Shown piece after piece: positions 14,091 to 22,205 of a stretch of DNA of 47,315 bases. A program made the position numbers and the translations under genes. Every line of letters starts with the position of its first letter. Position 1 is the first letter of the stretch. The notes beneath the pieces were generated by a model. That model had not been told where the DNA came from and made no database searches. It worked only from the letters and a program-made list of their open reading frames with translations. This DNA is from Pseudonocardia asaccharolytica DSM 44247 = NBRC 16224 (GTDB taxonomy: Bacteria; Actinomycetota; Actinomycetes; Mycobacteriales; Pseudonocardiaceae). The stretch covers positions 1-47,315 of the forward strand of contig NZ_KE384067.1 in the NCBI RefSeq assembly GCF_000423625.1, read 5' to 3'.

Positions 14091-15944
14091 ATGCTCACCG
14101 GCATGTCCGATCCGAATGTCGGGGACCGAATCGCCGCGGTGGCGGCCGAGCTCGGCCGGCTCGGCCGCCGGCTGGATGAGCTGGGCGCCGAGCTGTCGTC
14201 GCTGCACAGCGGGGCCGCGCTCGACGGTGGTCCCGCGCCGGCCGGGCCCCAGCCGGCGCCGTACCCGGCCCAGCCGTGGGGCCAGCGGCCGCCGTACCCG
14301 GACCAACCGCCGCCGGCCACCTCGGGGGCCGGCGGCGGGCGACGCCGGCGGTCGGCGCTGTCCGGGGCCAGGGTGCTGGCCTGGACCGGCGCCGGTGTCA
14401 CCCTGCTCGGGGTCGTCCTCCTGCTCGCGCTGGCGGCGTCGCGCGGGTGGTTCGGCCCGGGGGCCCGCGTGCTCGGCGGGGCCGTCCTCGGCGTCGGGCT
14501 CGTCGGCATCGCCTGGTGGCTGCATCGCAGGGAGACCTCACGGACCGGGGCGACGGCACTGGCCGGCACCGGTATCGCCACGCTGTACCTCGTCGTCGCG
14601 GCCGCCACCGCGCTCTACGAGTTCCTGCCCGACAGCGCCGGGCTGCTGCTCGCCCTGCTCGTCGCGGGTGGTGGCCTCGGCGTCGCCGATCGTTGGCGCT
14701 CGCCGCTGCTCGCCTCGGGCACCGTGGCCGGAGCCGCGCTGCTGGCCCCGGTGGTCACCGACGGGATGGTCCCGATCCTGGTCGTACTCGTGCTCGTGCT
14801 GGAGCTCGCCGCCACCGCGGTCGCGCTCCGCCACCGGTGGCCGTGGCCGGCCGTCCTCGCGGGGTTCTGGCCAGTGCTGTACGGCTCGCTGACGGCGGCC
14901 TCCGGGACGGTCGCCGACCGGCCGTTCACCGCCGCCGCCGTGCTGGCCTTGCTGGTCGTGCGCATCGCGACCGCGCTGCCGGCGTCGACCCGGCTGCCGC
15001 GTCCGTCGTCTGCCGGTCTGCTCGTGACGGCGCCCCTTCCCGCGCTGGTACTGGCCGCGACCCTCGACGGCCGCGTGGGCGCAGGCCTCGCGGCAGGCGC
15101 GGCGGCTCTGCTGGCGGTCCCGGCGATCGTTCCGCGGCTCGATCGGGCGGGGCGCATCGCGGCGGGGACGGCGGCCACGATCGCGCTGTTCGAGTCGACG
15201 GTGATCCTGCTGGACGGCGCAAGCCGGACGGCGGCACTGCTCGGGCAGGCCATCGTGCTCGTCGTGGTCGCGGCGGTACTGCGGTCCCGGGTCCTGCTCG
15301 TGATCGGCGGGGTGTACGGGAGCGTCGGAGTACTGATGGCGATGGCCGTACACCTGCCGCCGCGGACGCTGGTCGAGTTCCCCTCCCGTCCGTTGGCCTC
15401 CCCCACGACACCGGACATCGGGGCGCTGACCGCCGCGGCCGGGGTGTCGGCGCTGGTGCTCGCGTTCGCCGTGGCGGTACTGGTCGCCGCGGCCCGAGCC
15501 GGGGTGCTGGGTGGTACCGGCCTCGGGACCGTTCAGCTGTGGGTGCCCGCCGGCCTGGTCGCGCTCTACGGTGCGGCGGGCCTGGTCGTGACGCTGGCGT
15601 TGCTGGTGTCCCCGGACCGGACCGGGTTCGTCGTCGGGCACGCCGTCGTGTCGGTGTCGTGGACGGTGACCGCGCTGATCCTGCTCGCCCGCGGCATCAG
15701 TCGTCCGGCGCTGCGACTCGCCGGCCTGGTCCTGGTTCCGGTGGCGGTGGCCAAACTCATCCTGTTCGACCTGGTCGCCCTCGACGGGATCGCCAGGGTG
15801 GCGGCGTTCCTCGGGGCCGGGCTGGTGTTGCTCGCGGCGGGAAGCCGCTATGCGCGGCTGGTGGCGGAGGCAGAGGCGGCGGCAAAGGCTGACACGGAGG
15901 CGGAGCCGCCCCAGCAGGACGGTGCGCCGGGCACGACCGGCTGA
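14091..15944 (+). CDS. DUF2339 polytopic membrane protein
   Basis: 617 residues from ATG 14091 (ATG 14103 also possible). A short coiled N-terminus (GDRIAAVAAELGRLGRRLDELGAEL) and a proline-rich linker to about residue 80 precede a long run of hydrophobic segments, roughly 14 to 18, spread to the C-terminus. GTGIATLYLVVAAATALYEF and LPVAVAKLILFDLVALDGIARV-like segments are typical of DUF2339 proteins. The function of the family is not established; its size and helix number suggest a transporter or cell-envelope component. It is divergent from the GT2 gene and shares the region with the palindrome at 14014–14027. The C-terminal 25 residues are acidic. Confidence 0.82.
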   Translation: MLTGMSDPNVGDRIAAVAAELGRLGRRLDELGAELSSLHSGAALDGGPAPAGPQPAPYPAQPWGQRPPYPDQPPPATSGAGGGRRRRSALSGARVLAWTGAGVTLLGVVLLLALAASRGWFGPGARVLGGAVLGVGLVGIAWWLHRRETSRTGATALAGTGIATLYLVVAAATALYEFLPDSAGLLLALLVAGGGLGVADRWRSPLLASGTVAGAALLAPVVTDGMVPILVVLVLVLELAATAVALRHRWPWPAVLAGFWPVLYGSLTAASGTVADRPFTAAAVLALLVVRIATALPASTRLPRPSSAGLLVTAPLPALVLAATLDGRVGAGLAAGAAALLAVPAIVPRLDRAGRIAAGTAATIALFESTVILLDGASRTAALLGQAIVLVVVAAVLRSRVLLVIGGVYGSVGVLMAMAVHLPPRTLVEFPSRPLASPTTPDIGALTAAAGVSALVLAFAVAVLVAAARAGVLGGTGLGTVQLWVPAGLVALYGAAGLVVTLALLVSPDRTGFVVGHAVVSVSWTVTALILLARGISRPALRLAGLVLVPVAVAKLILFDLVALDGIARVAAFLGAGLVLLAAGSRYARLVAEAEAAAKADTEAEPPQQDGAPGTTG

Positions 15945-16023
15945 TCGACGCGGGGCCGTTCCCGAAGGCGAACGCCGCCGCGGATCGGGCTCGTGGGCGC
16001 CGTCACGGTGCCACGCTGCGCCG

Positions 16024-16791
16024 ATGCCCGACCGCTACGCCGATGCCGTACGCAGACGGCGCGCCGAGCTGCGCGCCCATCATCTGATGCTCACCGGTGG
16101 TCACCGCGCCGAGATCCGTGCCGCGTGCGCCCAGGTCCGAGTGGCGCTGGCCGCGGACGTGGCGCGCACCGTGGCGGAGCTGGCCCGGCAGGCCCGCGGG
16201 TATGTCGACTGCCCCGACCGGGCCGTGCGCCACCGGTTGCCCGCGCTGCTCGCCGCCGCGGCCGACGAGGCCAGAGCGGACCTGCGGGCGCGCATCGCGG
16301 CTCTGGTGCTGCCCGCGCTGCGCCGGATCGCCGCGCAGCGGGGCGTGCTCGGGGCGCTGGTCTCGCTCCCCGGCGGCGCGCCGGGCAGACCGGGAGGTCT
16401 GCCCGGCCCGGAGCCTCTGCCCGGGCTCGGACGCGTGCTCGCCGCATCCGGGTCCGGCGGGTTCTGGCGGCTCGCGGTCCTGCCCGCGGCCACGATCCCG
16501 GTGCTGGGGCTGCCGGTGGGGCTCGGGCTCGTGCTGCTCGTGTTCGTCCTGGTGGCGCGGCAGCGGTGGGTCGCGGCCGAGCGGGCCCGGCTGCACCGAT
16601 GGTCCGCCGACGCGGTGGCCGAGGTACACGGCGGGCTCGACACCGAACTCGGCCTCGCCCTGCTCGACCTCGAGCAGCGGGCCGGGGTCCTCCTGGACGC
16701 CGCGGTGGCCGCCCGGCGCACCGAGATCGAGGCCGAGCTGCAGGCGCTGGCGCCCGCCCGGCGGACGGCGGCTGCCGATGCGCTGGATTGA
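16024..16791 (+). CDS. Hypothetical membrane-anchored helical protein
   Basis: I do not recognise a named family. 255 residues from ATG 16024. The N-terminal 110 residues are Ala/Arg-rich helices with coiled-coil character (AEIRAACAQVRVALAADVARTVAELARQ is one). A Gly/Pro linker near 115–135 is followed by one strong hydrophobic segment at about 149–178 and a second long helical region to the end. The layout (helix – membrane – helix) resembles accessory proteins found beside bacterial dynamins or secretion factors, but that is only a resemblance. It overlaps the next small gene by 14 bases and is likely co-transcribed with it. Confidence 0.6.
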   Translation: MPDRYADAVRRRRAELRAHHLMLTGGHRAEIRAACAQVRVALAADVARTVAELARQARGYVDCPDRAVRHRLPALLAAAADEARADLRARIAALVLPALRRIAAQRGVLGALVSLPGGAPGRPGGLPGPEPLPGLGRVLAASGSGGFWRLAVLPAATIPVLGLPVGLGLVLLVFVLVARQRWVAAERARLHRWSADAVAEVHGGLDTELGLALLDLEQRAGVLLDAAVAARRTEIEAELQALAPARRTAAADALD

Positions 16792-17077
16792 GCCCGACCC
16801 GGCGCCGCGGTCCCCGATGGCCGTCCACGATCTGGGCGATCCCGAACCGCCGGGGTTGCCGGTCGCCGACGGCCTCGACACCGACGGGGACGGCGAGCCG
16901 GACACCGTCGTGACCGTCGAGGGTCCCGACCTGCTGCTGCACACCGATCTCGACGGTGACGGGCTGGCCGACCAGATCCTGCGGATCGGTCCGGGCCGCG
17001 GCGCGGGGTCGTTCGACCCCGACCCGGAGGCGGGCGAATGGTGGCTCCCGCCGTGCGGGCCGGGACCATCGGGATAG
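16778..17077 (+). CDS. Small acidic protein with two calcium-loop-like motifs
   Basis: 99 residues from ATG 16778, overlapping the preceding gene; ATG 16817 would give 86 residues. Two Asp-rich loops, DTDGDGEPD (34–42) and DLDGDGLAD (57–65), repeat the DxDxDGxxD pattern of EF-hand/dockerin or thrombospondin-type calcium sites, each followed by a beta-like hydrophobic stretch. It lacks a signal peptide, so it appears cytoplasmic. The C-terminus is Trp/Pro-rich (EWWLPPCGPGPSG). The coupling to the membrane-anchored protein suggests a joint function, perhaps calcium-responsive. A DUF6802-like relationship is possible but not confirmed. Confidence 0.55.
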   Translation: MRWIEPDPAPRSPMAVHDLGDPEPPGLPVADGLDTDGDGEPDTVVTVEGPDLLLHTDLDGDGLADQILRIGPGRGAGSFDPDPEAGEWWLPPCGPGPSG

Positions 17078-17080
17078 GTT
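17075..17080 (+). promoter_or_regulatory. -10 element (TAGGTT) for a leaderless tldD transcript
   Basis: TAGGTT ends six bases before GTG 17087 and overlaps the upstream stop codon. The spacing implies transcription starting on the GTG. Confidence 0.5.
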
Positions 17081-17086
17081 GCGGAT

Positions 17087-18598
17087 GTGCCGACCGACGA
17101 GATCGATCCGGAGTTCCGGGCCCTGCCGCTCGCGGCGCTCGCCGACGCGGCGCTGAGCCGCGCCCGCGCCCTCGGCGCCGAGCACGCCGACCTGCGGGTC
17201 GAGAGCATCAGGTCGGAGTCGATCAATCTGCGGGACGGAAGCGTGACCGGCCTGTCCGACGAGACGACGGTCGGGCTGGCCGTGCGCGTCGTGGTCGACG
17301 GGGTATGGGGGTTCGCCTCGCATGTCGAACTGAGCACGGACCGCGCCGCGGCCACCGCGGAGCAGGCCGTCGCCGTCGCGCGCACGCTGGCCCCCGTGGC
17401 GCGCGAGCGCGTCGAGCGGGTCGCGGAGCCGGTGCATGCCGACGCGGTCTGGGTCTCGGCCTACGACATCGACCCGTTCACGGTGCCGACCAGGGACAAG
17501 GTCGCGCTGCTCACCGAGTGGTCGCAGCGGTTGCTGGCCAGCGACGGCGTCGACCACGCACAGGCGGCGCTCGTGCAGGTGCGGGAGAACAAGTTCTACG
17601 CCGATCTCGCCGGAACCCGGACGACCCAGCAGCGGGTGCGAGTCGGGCCGACGGTCACGGCCATCGCCGTCGACCGCGCGGCCGGCGGGTTCGAGACGAT
17701 GCGCACGCTCGCGCCGCCCGTCGGCCGCGGCTGGGAGTACCTGACCGGGCAGGGCTGGGACTGGGACGGCGAGCTCGCTGCGATCCCCGAGCTGCTCACC
17801 GAGAGGACGAAGGCGCCCTCGGTCGAACCGGGCGCCACCGATCTGGTCATCGACCCGACCAACCTGTGGCTGACGATCCACGAGTCGATCGGGCACGCCA
17901 CCGAGTACGACCGGGCGATCGGCTACGAGGCGGCCTACGCGGGCACCAGCTTCGCCACCCCCGATCTGCTCGGGACGCTGCGCTACGGCTCGGACCTCAT
18001 GCACGTGACGGGAGACCGCACCGTCCCGCACGGCCTGGCCACGATCGGCTTCGACGACGACGGGGTGGCGACCACCGAATGGGACCTCGTCCGCGACGGC
18101 GTCCTCGTCGGCTACCAGCTCGACCGCACGTTCGCCCCGCGGCTGGGCCTGGACCGCTCGAACGGCTGCGCGTTCGCCGACTCCCCGCACCACGTGCCGA
18201 TCCAGCGGATGGCCAACGTGTCGCTGCGGCCGGACCCGGCGCGCGACACCACCACCGAGGAGCTGATCGCGCGGGTCGAGCGCGGGATCTACGTCGTCGG
18301 CGACAAGTCGTGGTCGATCGACATGCAGCGCTACAACTTCCAGTTCACCGGGCAGCGGTTCTACCGAATCGAGAACGGGACGCTGGCCGGGCAGCTGCGC
18401 GACGTCGCCTACCAGGCCACGACCACCGATTTCTGGGGTTCGATGGAGGCGGTCGGCGGGCCGTCGAGCTGGCGGTTGGGTGGCGCGATGAACTGCGGCA
18501 AGGCCCAACCCGGGCAGATCGCCCCGGTCAGCCACGGCTGCCCACCCGCGCTGTTCCGCGGGGTGAACGTGCTGAACACGCATCAGGAGGGCCAGTGA
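17087..18598 (+). CDS. tldD: TldD-type metalloprotease subunit
   Basis: 503 residues from GTG 17087. The catalytic zinc motif of TldD, HESIGH, lies at residues 265–270 and is followed by ATEYDRAIGYE. The C-terminal hallmark MNCGKAQPGQ carries the Cys proposed as the third metal ligand in E. coli TldD. TldD pairs with TldE (PmbA) to form a protease that cuts unfolded short peptides, matures microcin B17-type peptides and acts on the CcdA antitoxin in E. coli. The partner gene follows with a four-base overlap. No modified-peptide precursor gene is seen nearby, so a general peptide-clearing role is the simplest reading. Confidence 0.94.
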   Translation: MPTDEIDPEFRALPLAALADAALSRARALGAEHADLRVESIRSESINLRDGSVTGLSDETTVGLAVRVVVDGVWGFASHVELSTDRAAATAEQAVAVARTLAPVARERVERVAEPVHADAVWVSAYDIDPFTVPTRDKVALLTEWSQRLLASDGVDHAQAALVQVRENKFYADLAGTRTTQQRVRVGPTVTAIAVDRAAGGFETMRTLAPPVGRGWEYLTGQGWDWDGELAAIPELLTERTKAPSVEPGATDLVIDPTNLWLTIHESIGHATEYDRAIGYEAAYAGTSFATPDLLGTLRYGSDLMHVTGDRTVPHGLATIGFDDDGVATTEWDLVRDGVLVGYQLDRTFAPRLGLDRSNGCAFADSPHHVPIQRMANVSLRPDPARDTTTEELIARVERGIYVVGDKSWSIDMQRYNFQFTGQRFYRIENGTLAGQLRDVAYQATTTDFWGSMEAVGGPSSWRLGGAMNCGKAQPGQIAPVSHGCPPALFRGVNVLNTHQEGQ

Positions 18599-20001
18599 CA
18601 GCGCTCGCCGCCCAGGAACTCGTCGAGCGGATCCTCGCCCGGCCCGGCACCGATGTCGCGGGCCGGGTCGTCGTGGTCGCGGAGACCAGCGAGGCGGTGC
18701 TGCGCTGGGCGAACTCGACGATGACCACCAACGGGCACACCACCTCGCGGCGGCTGTCGGTGATCTCGCTGGTGAAGGTCGGGGGCGGGACCGCGGCGGG
18801 CGTCGTCAGCTCCAGTGTGCCGATCACCGATCCGGCCCAGCTCGACGACCTGGTCGCCGCCAGCGAGCGCGCCGCCCGCGATGCCGGACCCGCCCGCGAC
18901 GCCGCCCCGCTACCCGATGCCGTTGTCGAGGATCCGTCGTGGTCCGATCCGGCCGCCCAGACCTCGATCGGGGTCTTCGGCGGGTTGGCCGTCGGGCTGG
19001 CCGACGTCCTCGCGGGCGACCTGCGCCAGTACGGCTTCGCCAGTCATGCGCTGACCACGGTGTGGCTCGGGACGTCGGCGGGCGTGCGCAGGCGCTGGGT
19101 GCAGCCCGACGGCTCGGTCGAGCTCAACGTCAAGACACCGGACCTTGCCCGCTCGGCCTGGACCGGCTCGGCCACCCGCGATTTCACCGATGTGGACGTC
19201 GTGACGCTGGCCGCCGAGGCGGCGCGCCGCCTCGACTGGGGCGCCAAGCGCGTCGAGCTGGCCCCGGGCCGGTACGAGACGCTGCTGCCGCCCTCGGCGA
19301 TGGCGGATCTGATGGTCTATCTGTGCTGGTCGATGGAGGGCCGGGCCGCCCAGGAGGGGCGCAGCGCGCTGGCCGGGCCGGACGGCCCGCGGATCGGCGA
19401 GCGGCTGACCGAGCTGCCGCTCACGCTGACCAGCGATCCGGCCGCACCGGGGCTGGAGTACGAGCCGTTCCTGGTGACCACCCGCTCCGGCGACGGGATC
19501 AGCGTCTTCGACAACGGCGCGCCGCTGCGCCGCGTCGACTGGGTGTCCGAGGGTGTCGTGCACGAGCTCGCCTACTCCCGCGCCGAGGCCCAGGAGTACC
19601 GGGAGTCCGGGGCGCGGTTCACCCCGAGCGGCGAGAACCTGTTGCTCACCGGGGGCCCGACCGGGTCGGCAGGCTCGATCGAGGAGATGGTGGCGGGCAC
19701 CGAACGCGGCCTGCTGCTGACCTGCCTGTGGTACATCCGCGAGGTCGATCCGACGAGCCTGCTGCTCACCGGCCTGACCCGGGACGGGGTCTACCTCGTG
19801 GAGCACGGCGAGGTGGTGGCCGAGGTGGACCACAACTTCCGGTTCAACTACTCCCCGCTGGACGTGCTGCGCCGGGCGTCGGAGGTCGGGACGACCACGG
19901 CCGCGCTGCCGCGGGAGTGGAAGGACTGGTTCACCCGCGCGGCGATGCCGCCGGTGCGGGTGCCCGACTTCAACATGTCGTCGGTCTCGTTGGGACGCTG
20001 A
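18595..20001 (+). CDS. tldE: TldE/PmbA-type protease subunit
   Basis: 468 residues from GTG 18595, which overlaps the tldD stop (GTGA) and has AGGAGG (18585–18590) five bases upstream, a strong coupled site. As expected for the inactive partner, no HExxxH motif is found; the corresponding region reads MADLMVYLCWSMEGRAAQEG. The C-terminal TGLTRDGVYLVEHGEVV and FNYSPLDVL segments are family features. TldE shapes the substrate tunnel of the heterodimer and does not bind zinc. The pair is cytosolic. The next gene, pckG, is 270 bases away and independent. Confidence 0.92.
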   Translation: MTALAAQELVERILARPGTDVAGRVVVVAETSEAVLRWANSTMTTNGHTTSRRLSVISLVKVGGGTAAGVVSSSVPITDPAQLDDLVAASERAARDAGPARDAAPLPDAVVEDPSWSDPAAQTSIGVFGGLAVGLADVLAGDLRQYGFASHALTTVWLGTSAGVRRRWVQPDGSVELNVKTPDLARSAWTGSATRDFTDVDVVTLAAEAARRLDWGAKRVELAPGRYETLLPPSAMADLMVYLCWSMEGRAAQEGRSALAGPDGPRIGERLTELPLTLTSDPAAPGLEYEPFLVTTRSGDGISVFDNGAPLRRVDWVSEGVVHELAYSRAEAQEYRESGARFTPSGENLLLTGGPTGSAGSIEEMVAGTERGLLLTCLWYIREVDPTSLLLTGLTRDGVYLVEHGEVVAEVDHNFRFNYSPLDVLRRASEVGTTTAALPREWKDWFTRAAMPPVRVPDFNMSSVSLGR

Positions 20002-20272
20002 CCCCGCGGGTGTCCCATAGGCGTGTCTCACGTCCCATCGGTCGCCCCTCGGAGCACCGGACGATCACCAAATGTGGGCGAACGTGAGTCCTGAATCGAT
20101 TACGTGATCGGTCCTGTGAGTCATTCGACAACGCTTGCGGTGGGTCAGAGGGCGTGTCCCGGGTAGCCTCGCGTCATCCTTTCAAGCCACATCCAGGTCC
20201 GAAAGCGGCCCGGGTGGGCGTCAGCATTCCCGCGGGCGGGCGGTGGCCCGCCAGGTAGGAGACAGGACAGAG
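20002..20272 (+). promoter_or_regulatory. pckG upstream region with -10 candidate and leader hairpin
   Basis: This 271-base gap holds no gene. TAGCCT (20164–20169) is a plausible -10 box, giving a leader of about 97 bases. Within the leader, GGCGGGC (20235–20241) pairs with GCCCGCC (20246–20252) around GGTG, just upstream of the Shine-Dalgarno region (TAGGAGACAGGA, from 20256). The hairpin could influence ribosome access. Confidence 0.4.
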
Positions 20273-22099
20273 ATGACTGCAGCGACCGTGCCAGGGATCG
20301 ACAACGCCCCTACATCGAACGCTCGCCTACTGTCCTGGGTGCGCGAGGTTGCGGAGCTGACCACGCCAGACCGGATCGAGTGGTGTGAGGGGTCGGACGC
20401 CGAGTGGGAGCGCATGACGTCCCGGCTGGTCGAGGCGGGGACGTTCGTGAAGCTCGACGAGGCGAAGAAACCGAACTCCTTCTGGGCCGTCTCGGATCCC
20501 GAGGACGTGGCCCGGGTGGAGGAACGCACCTTCATCTGCTCCGCCGAGGAGGCCGACGCCGGGCCCACCAACAACTGGATGGACCCGGCGGAGATGAAGG
20601 CCATCCTGAAGGACCTCTACCGGGGCTGCATGCGCGGCCGCACGATGTATGTCATCCCGTTCTGCATGGGTCCGCTCGACGCGGAGGACCCGAAGCTGGG
20701 CGTGGAGATCACCGACTCCGAGTACGTGGTCTGCTCGATGCGGATCATGACCCGGATGGGGGCCTCGGTGCTGCCCCTGCTCGACGGCCCCACCGGGGAG
20801 GACTTCGTCCCCGCGCTGCATTCGGTCGGCGCCCCGCTGGAGCCGGGCCAGGACGACGTGCCGTGGCCGTGCAACGAGACCAAGTACATCACGCACTTCC
20901 CGGAGACCCGCGAGATCTGGAGCTACGGGTCCGGGTACGGCGGCAACGCATTGTTGGGCAAGAAGTGCTACGCGCTGCGCATCGCGTCGGTCATGGCGCG
21001 CGACGAGGGCTGGCTCGCGGAGCACATGTTGATCCTCAAGCTGATCAGCCCCGAGGACAAGGTCTACTACGTCGCGGCCGCGTTCCCGAGCGCCTGCGGC
21101 AAGACCAACCTCGCGATGCTGCAGCCCACGGTTCCCGGCTGGCGGGCCGAGACCATCGGCGACGACATCGCGTGGATGCGGTTCGGCGAGGACGGCAGGC
21201 TCTACGCGGTCAACCCCGAGTACGGCTTCTTCGGGGTCGCCCCCGGCACGAACTGGAAGACGAACCCCAACGCGATGCGCACCATCGAGCAGGGGAACTC
21301 GCTGTTCACCAACGTCGCGCTGACCGACGACCGCGACGTCTGGTGGGAGGGACTCGAGGGCGAGCCGCAGCACCTCACGTCCTGGAAGAACGAGGACTGG
21401 ACCCCCGACTCCGACCAGCCTGCCGCGCACCCGAACTCGCGCTACTGCACGCCGATCAGCCAGTGCCCGGTCGTGGCGCCGGAGTGGAACGATCCGAAGG
21501 GCGTCCCGATCTCGGCGATCCTGTTCGGCGGCCGGCGCAAGGAGACCGTCCCGCTGGTCACCGAGGCCCGCGACTGGCAGCACGGCACGTTCATGGGCGC
21601 GACGATGTCCAGCGAGAAGACCGCGGCCGCCGCCGGCGGTCTCGGGCAGGTCCGCCGCGACCCGATGGCGATGCTGCCGTTCCTCGGCTACAACGTCGGC
21701 GACTACTTCCAGCACTGGGTGAACATCGGCAAGAGCGCCGACGGCGGAAAGCTGCCGAAGATCTTCTATGTGAACTGGTTCCGCCGCGGCGCCGATGGCC
21801 GGTTCCTGTGGCCCGGGTTCGGTGAGAACAGCCGCGTTCTCAAGTGGACCATCGAGCGCATGGAGGGTTCGGCGGCCGCGACGGAGACCGCGATCGGCTT
21901 CGTCCCGACCGTCGACGCACTCGACCTGGACGGTCTGGACACTCCGCGCGAGGACATCGAGGCGGCCATGGCGGTCGACGTCGAGGAGTGGAAGGCCGAG
22001 ATCCCACTGATCGAGGAGTGGTTCGAGAAGGTCGGCGCGAAGCTGCCCAGCTCGATGCGGGACGAGCTGGAGGCGCTCAAGCTCCGCCTCGGTATGTAG
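20273..22099 (+). CDS. pckG: Phosphoenolpyruvate carboxykinase (GTP)
   Basis: 608 residues, standard length for GTP-dependent PEPCK. ATG 20273 follows a purine-rich Shine-Dalgarno. The kinase P-loop and hyper-reactive cysteine are in FPSACGKTNLAM (residues 271–282; Cys275, Lys277). GDDIAWMRFGEDG, NPEYGFFGVAPGTN and FGGRRKETVPLV are family signatures for metal, PEP and guanine-nucleotide binding. The enzyme converts oxaloacetate and GTP to PEP, CO2 and GDP and controls gluconeogenesis from fatty acids and organic acids. That suits a window with fatty-acid and branched-chain-acid catabolic genes. It is monocistronic, closed by the hairpin at 22103–22144. Confidence 0.98.
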   Translation: MTAATVPGIDNAPTSNARLLSWVREVAELTTPDRIEWCEGSDAEWERMTSRLVEAGTFVKLDEAKKPNSFWAVSDPEDVARVEERTFICSAEEADAGPTNNWMDPAEMKAILKDLYRGCMRGRTMYVIPFCMGPLDAEDPKLGVEITDSEYVVCSMRIMTRMGASVLPLLDGPTGEDFVPALHSVGAPLEPGQDDVPWPCNETKYITHFPETREIWSYGSGYGGNALLGKKCYALRIASVMARDEGWLAEHMLILKLISPEDKVYYVAAAFPSACGKTNLAMLQPTVPGWRAETIGDDIAWMRFGEDGRLYAVNPEYGFFGVAPGTNWKTNPNAMRTIEQGNSLFTNVALTDDRDVWWEGLEGEPQHLTSWKNEDWTPDSDQPAAHPNSRYCTPISQCPVVAPEWNDPKGVPISAILFGGRRKETVPLVTEARDWQHGTFMGATMSSEKTAAAAGGLGQVRRDPMAMLPFLGYNVGDYFQHWVNIGKSADGGKLPKIFYVNWFRRGADGRFLWPGFGENSRVLKWTIERMEGSAAATETAIGFVPTVDALDLDGLDTPREDIEAAMAVDVEEWKAEIPLIEEWFEKVGAKLPSSMRDELEALKLRLGM

Positions 22100-22102
22100 C
22101 CG

Positions 22103-22144
22103 CGTGCGTGCGTAACATCGTTCCGGCGGTGTTACGCACGCACG
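22103..22144 (+). terminator. 15-bp hairpin terminator after pckG
   Basis: CGTGCGTGCGTAACA (22103–22117) pairs perfectly with 22130–22144 around a 12-base loop, three bases after the pckG stop. The stem shares GTGCGTAACA with the terminator at 35974–36019. No T-tract follows. Confidence 0.85.
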
Positions 22145-22205
22145 GGCCGGCGCGATACATCGTGTGACCACCGCTTCTCGCGGTGGCCAGGCGGAGGTGA
22201 CCGAA

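Noticed and set aside
12995..14608. Extended start of the second GT2 gene at 14608 (537 residues)
   Set aside because: The extra 227 residues overlap the divergent DUF2339 gene and show no glycosyltransferase features. GTG 13927 has a GGAGG upstream.
16091..18583. Long minus-strand open frame of 830 codons opposite tldD and the small genes
   Set aside because: It lies antisense to well-supported genes (tldD motifs and others), is rich in Arg/Gly/Pro/Ala and has no recognisable domain, which is typical of shadows in high-GC DNA.
20115..20130. Crp/GlxR-type site upstream of pckG (TGTGAGTCATTCGACA)
   Set aside because: Only the left half matches TGTGA; the right half has two mismatches to TCACA, too weak to call.
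20327..22171. Minus-strand open frame of 614 codons opposite pckG
   Set aside because: pckG is certain; the antisense frame arises from codon bias and has a low-complexity Arg/Val/Asp-rich composition.
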